A stretch of 64,000 nt of DNA, taken from the NCBI GenBank assembly GCA_903903985.1, contig CAIVAT010000018.1, positions 1 through 64,000 on the forward strand, read 5' to 3'. The stretch is from an uncultured Bacteroidales bacterium. Its GTDB lineage: Bacteria > Bacteroidota > Bacteroidia > Bacteroidales > FEN-979. Position numbers and translations under genes: made by a program. Shown here in pieces: positions 63,191 through 64,000 of this stretch; the first letter of the stretch is position 1; every line of letters begins with the position of its first letter. The notes beneath the pieces were generated by a model. That model ran no database searches. It had not been told where the DNA came from and was given only the letters and a program-made list of their open reading frames with translations.

Positions 63191-64000
63191 ATGCGGAATC
63201 TCCTGCTGGATTTGATCATGTTGTTCGGTTTTGTGGGCGGTATGTACGCCCAATATCCAAATATTACAATAGGATCGGCTAATCTACCCAACGAGCCATC
63301 CATATGCATCAATTTAAAGAACCCGTCACAGATGGTTGCCGGATCCAATACAGACAACTACTATTATTCGTCGGACGGAGGGCAAACATGGACTCCTGGT
63401 GTGCTTTCATCCGGTTATGGAGTATGGGGCGATCCGGTGGTGATAGCCGATACATCCGGGAGTTTCTTCTTTTTTCATCTCTCAGTCCCTTCCTGGCCGC
63501 AGTGGCTCGACCGCATTGTATGTCAGAAATCAGTCAATGGAGGCCAGACCTGGAACAATGGCTCGTTTATGGGGTTGAACGGAACAAAGGACCAGGACAA
63601 GGAGTGGGCAGTTGTAAACCCGTTGAACAATTCCATCTATACATGCTGGACGCAGTTTGATGCCTATAACAGCACCATGCCTGAGGATAGTACCAACATC
63701 ATGTTCAGCCGTTCGCTGGATGGCGGAACAACCTGGAGTGCTGCCAAACGGATCAACCGGAAGGCCGGAGATTGCCTTGATATGGACAATACGGTGGAGG
63801 GGGCGGTCCCGGCAGCAGGGCCGGATGGCGAGGTTTATGTGTCCTGGACCGGTCCGCAGGGGCTCGTATTTACCGCCTCGGCTGATGGAGGTGCCACATG
63901 GCCCGAAAACAACCTGGTGATCAGCGACATTCCCGGGGGATGGGATTTCCCGGTGCCGGGAATTTATCGTGCGAACGGCTTGCCGGTTACTTGCTGTGAT
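63191..64000 (+). CDS. BNR/Asp-box repeat secreted protein, 3' truncated by the window
   Basis: An open frame of 270 codons runs to the end of the window from ATG 63191. It has a signal peptide (LLLDLIMLFGFVGGMYAQ) and Asp-box repeats: YYSSDGGQTWTPG, then KSVNGGQTWNNG, SRSLDGGTTWSAAKR and TASADGGATWPEN. Asp-boxes (S-x-D-x-G-x-x-W) occur in sialidases and many other extracellular propellers. Sialidase activity cannot be claimed because the active-site Arg triad is not visible. Many Bacteroidota members end in a T9SS domain, but the 3' end here is missing. Confidence 0.75.
   Translation, partial: MRNLLLDLIMLFGFVGGMYAQYPNITIGSANLPNEPSICINLKNPSQMVAGSNTDNYYYSSDGGQTWTPGVLSSGYGVWGDPVVIADTSGSFFFFHLSVPSWPQWLDRIVCQKSVNGGQTWNNGSFMGLNGTKDQDKEWAVVNPLNNSIYTCWTQFDAYNSTMPEDSTNIMFSRSLDGGTTWSAAKRINRKAGDCLDMDNTVEGAVPAAGPDGEVYVSWTGPQGLVFTASADGGATWPENNLVISDIPGGWDFPVPGIYRANGLPVTCCD

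Noticed and set aside
63191..64000. Sialidase assignment for the truncated gene
   Set aside because: Asp-boxes alone are not specific, and the active-site residues lie outside the window or are absent.

Overview
The window looks like a chromosomal segment of a Bacteroidota genome, most likely an anaerobic or facultative Bacteroidales-type lineage (inferred). Evidence: TonB-dependent receptors with carboxypeptidase-regulatory-like N-domains, a DUF4249 lipoprotein, type IX secretion (T9SS) cargo and a PorV-like protein, a bacterial GGGP-synthase-family enzyme, few Shine-Dalgarno sequences, and upstream boxes of the Bacteroidota -7 type (TAnnTTTG). No CRISPR array, rRNA or prophage is visible. 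One tRNA gene, tRNA-Thr(CGT), lies at 3755-3827.

Layout. 1-140: probable terminal repeats of an IS21-type element cut by the window edge. 302-2815: a chimeric surface protein (fibre-like head, pectate-lyase-like beta-helix, DUF1566-like end). 2816-4322: gene-poor, with tRNA-Thr, a terminator and a double-hairpin repeat. 4323-21043: one dense minus-strand run of ten genes. In transcription order these are a secreted protein, a TonB receptor, a DUF4249 lipoprotein, an MG2-like surface protein, a NuoE-NuoF fusion, an Fe-S flavoprotein, a secreted beta-propeller, a glycosyltransferase, an ABC ATPase and a large FtsX permease. 21498-22127: a REP-flanked Y1 (HUH) transposase. 22185-23756: T9SS-secreted protein. 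23906-33043: minus-strand redox locus combining a NapH/NosR-like membrane ferredoxin, a Tat-exported NapG-like ferredoxin, a tiny Tat-like Cys-rich protein, an NHL propeller and four PQQ-like beta-propellers. 33241-34183: SRPBCC protein and a small acidic repeat protein. 34515-44435: methionine-cycle block (metH, metF, ahcY) with a GGGPS, an S9 peptidase and a phosphopantetheinyl transferase. 44514-45387: Rieske-like lipoprotein and a Lys-rich secreted peptide. 45581-54830: TonB receptor, giant secreted protein and PorV-like porin. 54929-57759: greA, HIT protein and a PurF-family protein. 57856-61141: tRNA selenation pair, mnmH and a cysteine desulfurase-SelD fusion. 61131-62972: M14 peptidase. 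63191-64000: truncated BNR-repeat protein.

How the parts fit. The most unusual region is 23906-33043. It encodes an electron-transfer core resembling the NapG/NapH quinol dehydrogenase, but instead of a terminal reductase it sits among membrane-anchored or secreted beta-propellers. A second locus (9661-14736) again pairs iron-sulfur redox proteins with a secreted PQQ-like propeller; there the flavoprotein appears to lack the NADPH-binding domain of its GltD/NfnB relatives. The selenium pair is compact: the desulfurase domain could supply selenide, the SelD domain could make selenophosphate and MnmH could use it on tRNA.

A further theme is abundant short dispersed repeats (hairpins and words such as CGTAAAT). 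They sit at stop codons and in some places appear to be translated as protein linkers or tails: the FtsX permease, the TM-propeller protein, the ferredoxin C-terminus, the GGGPS tail and the desulfurase-SelD linker.
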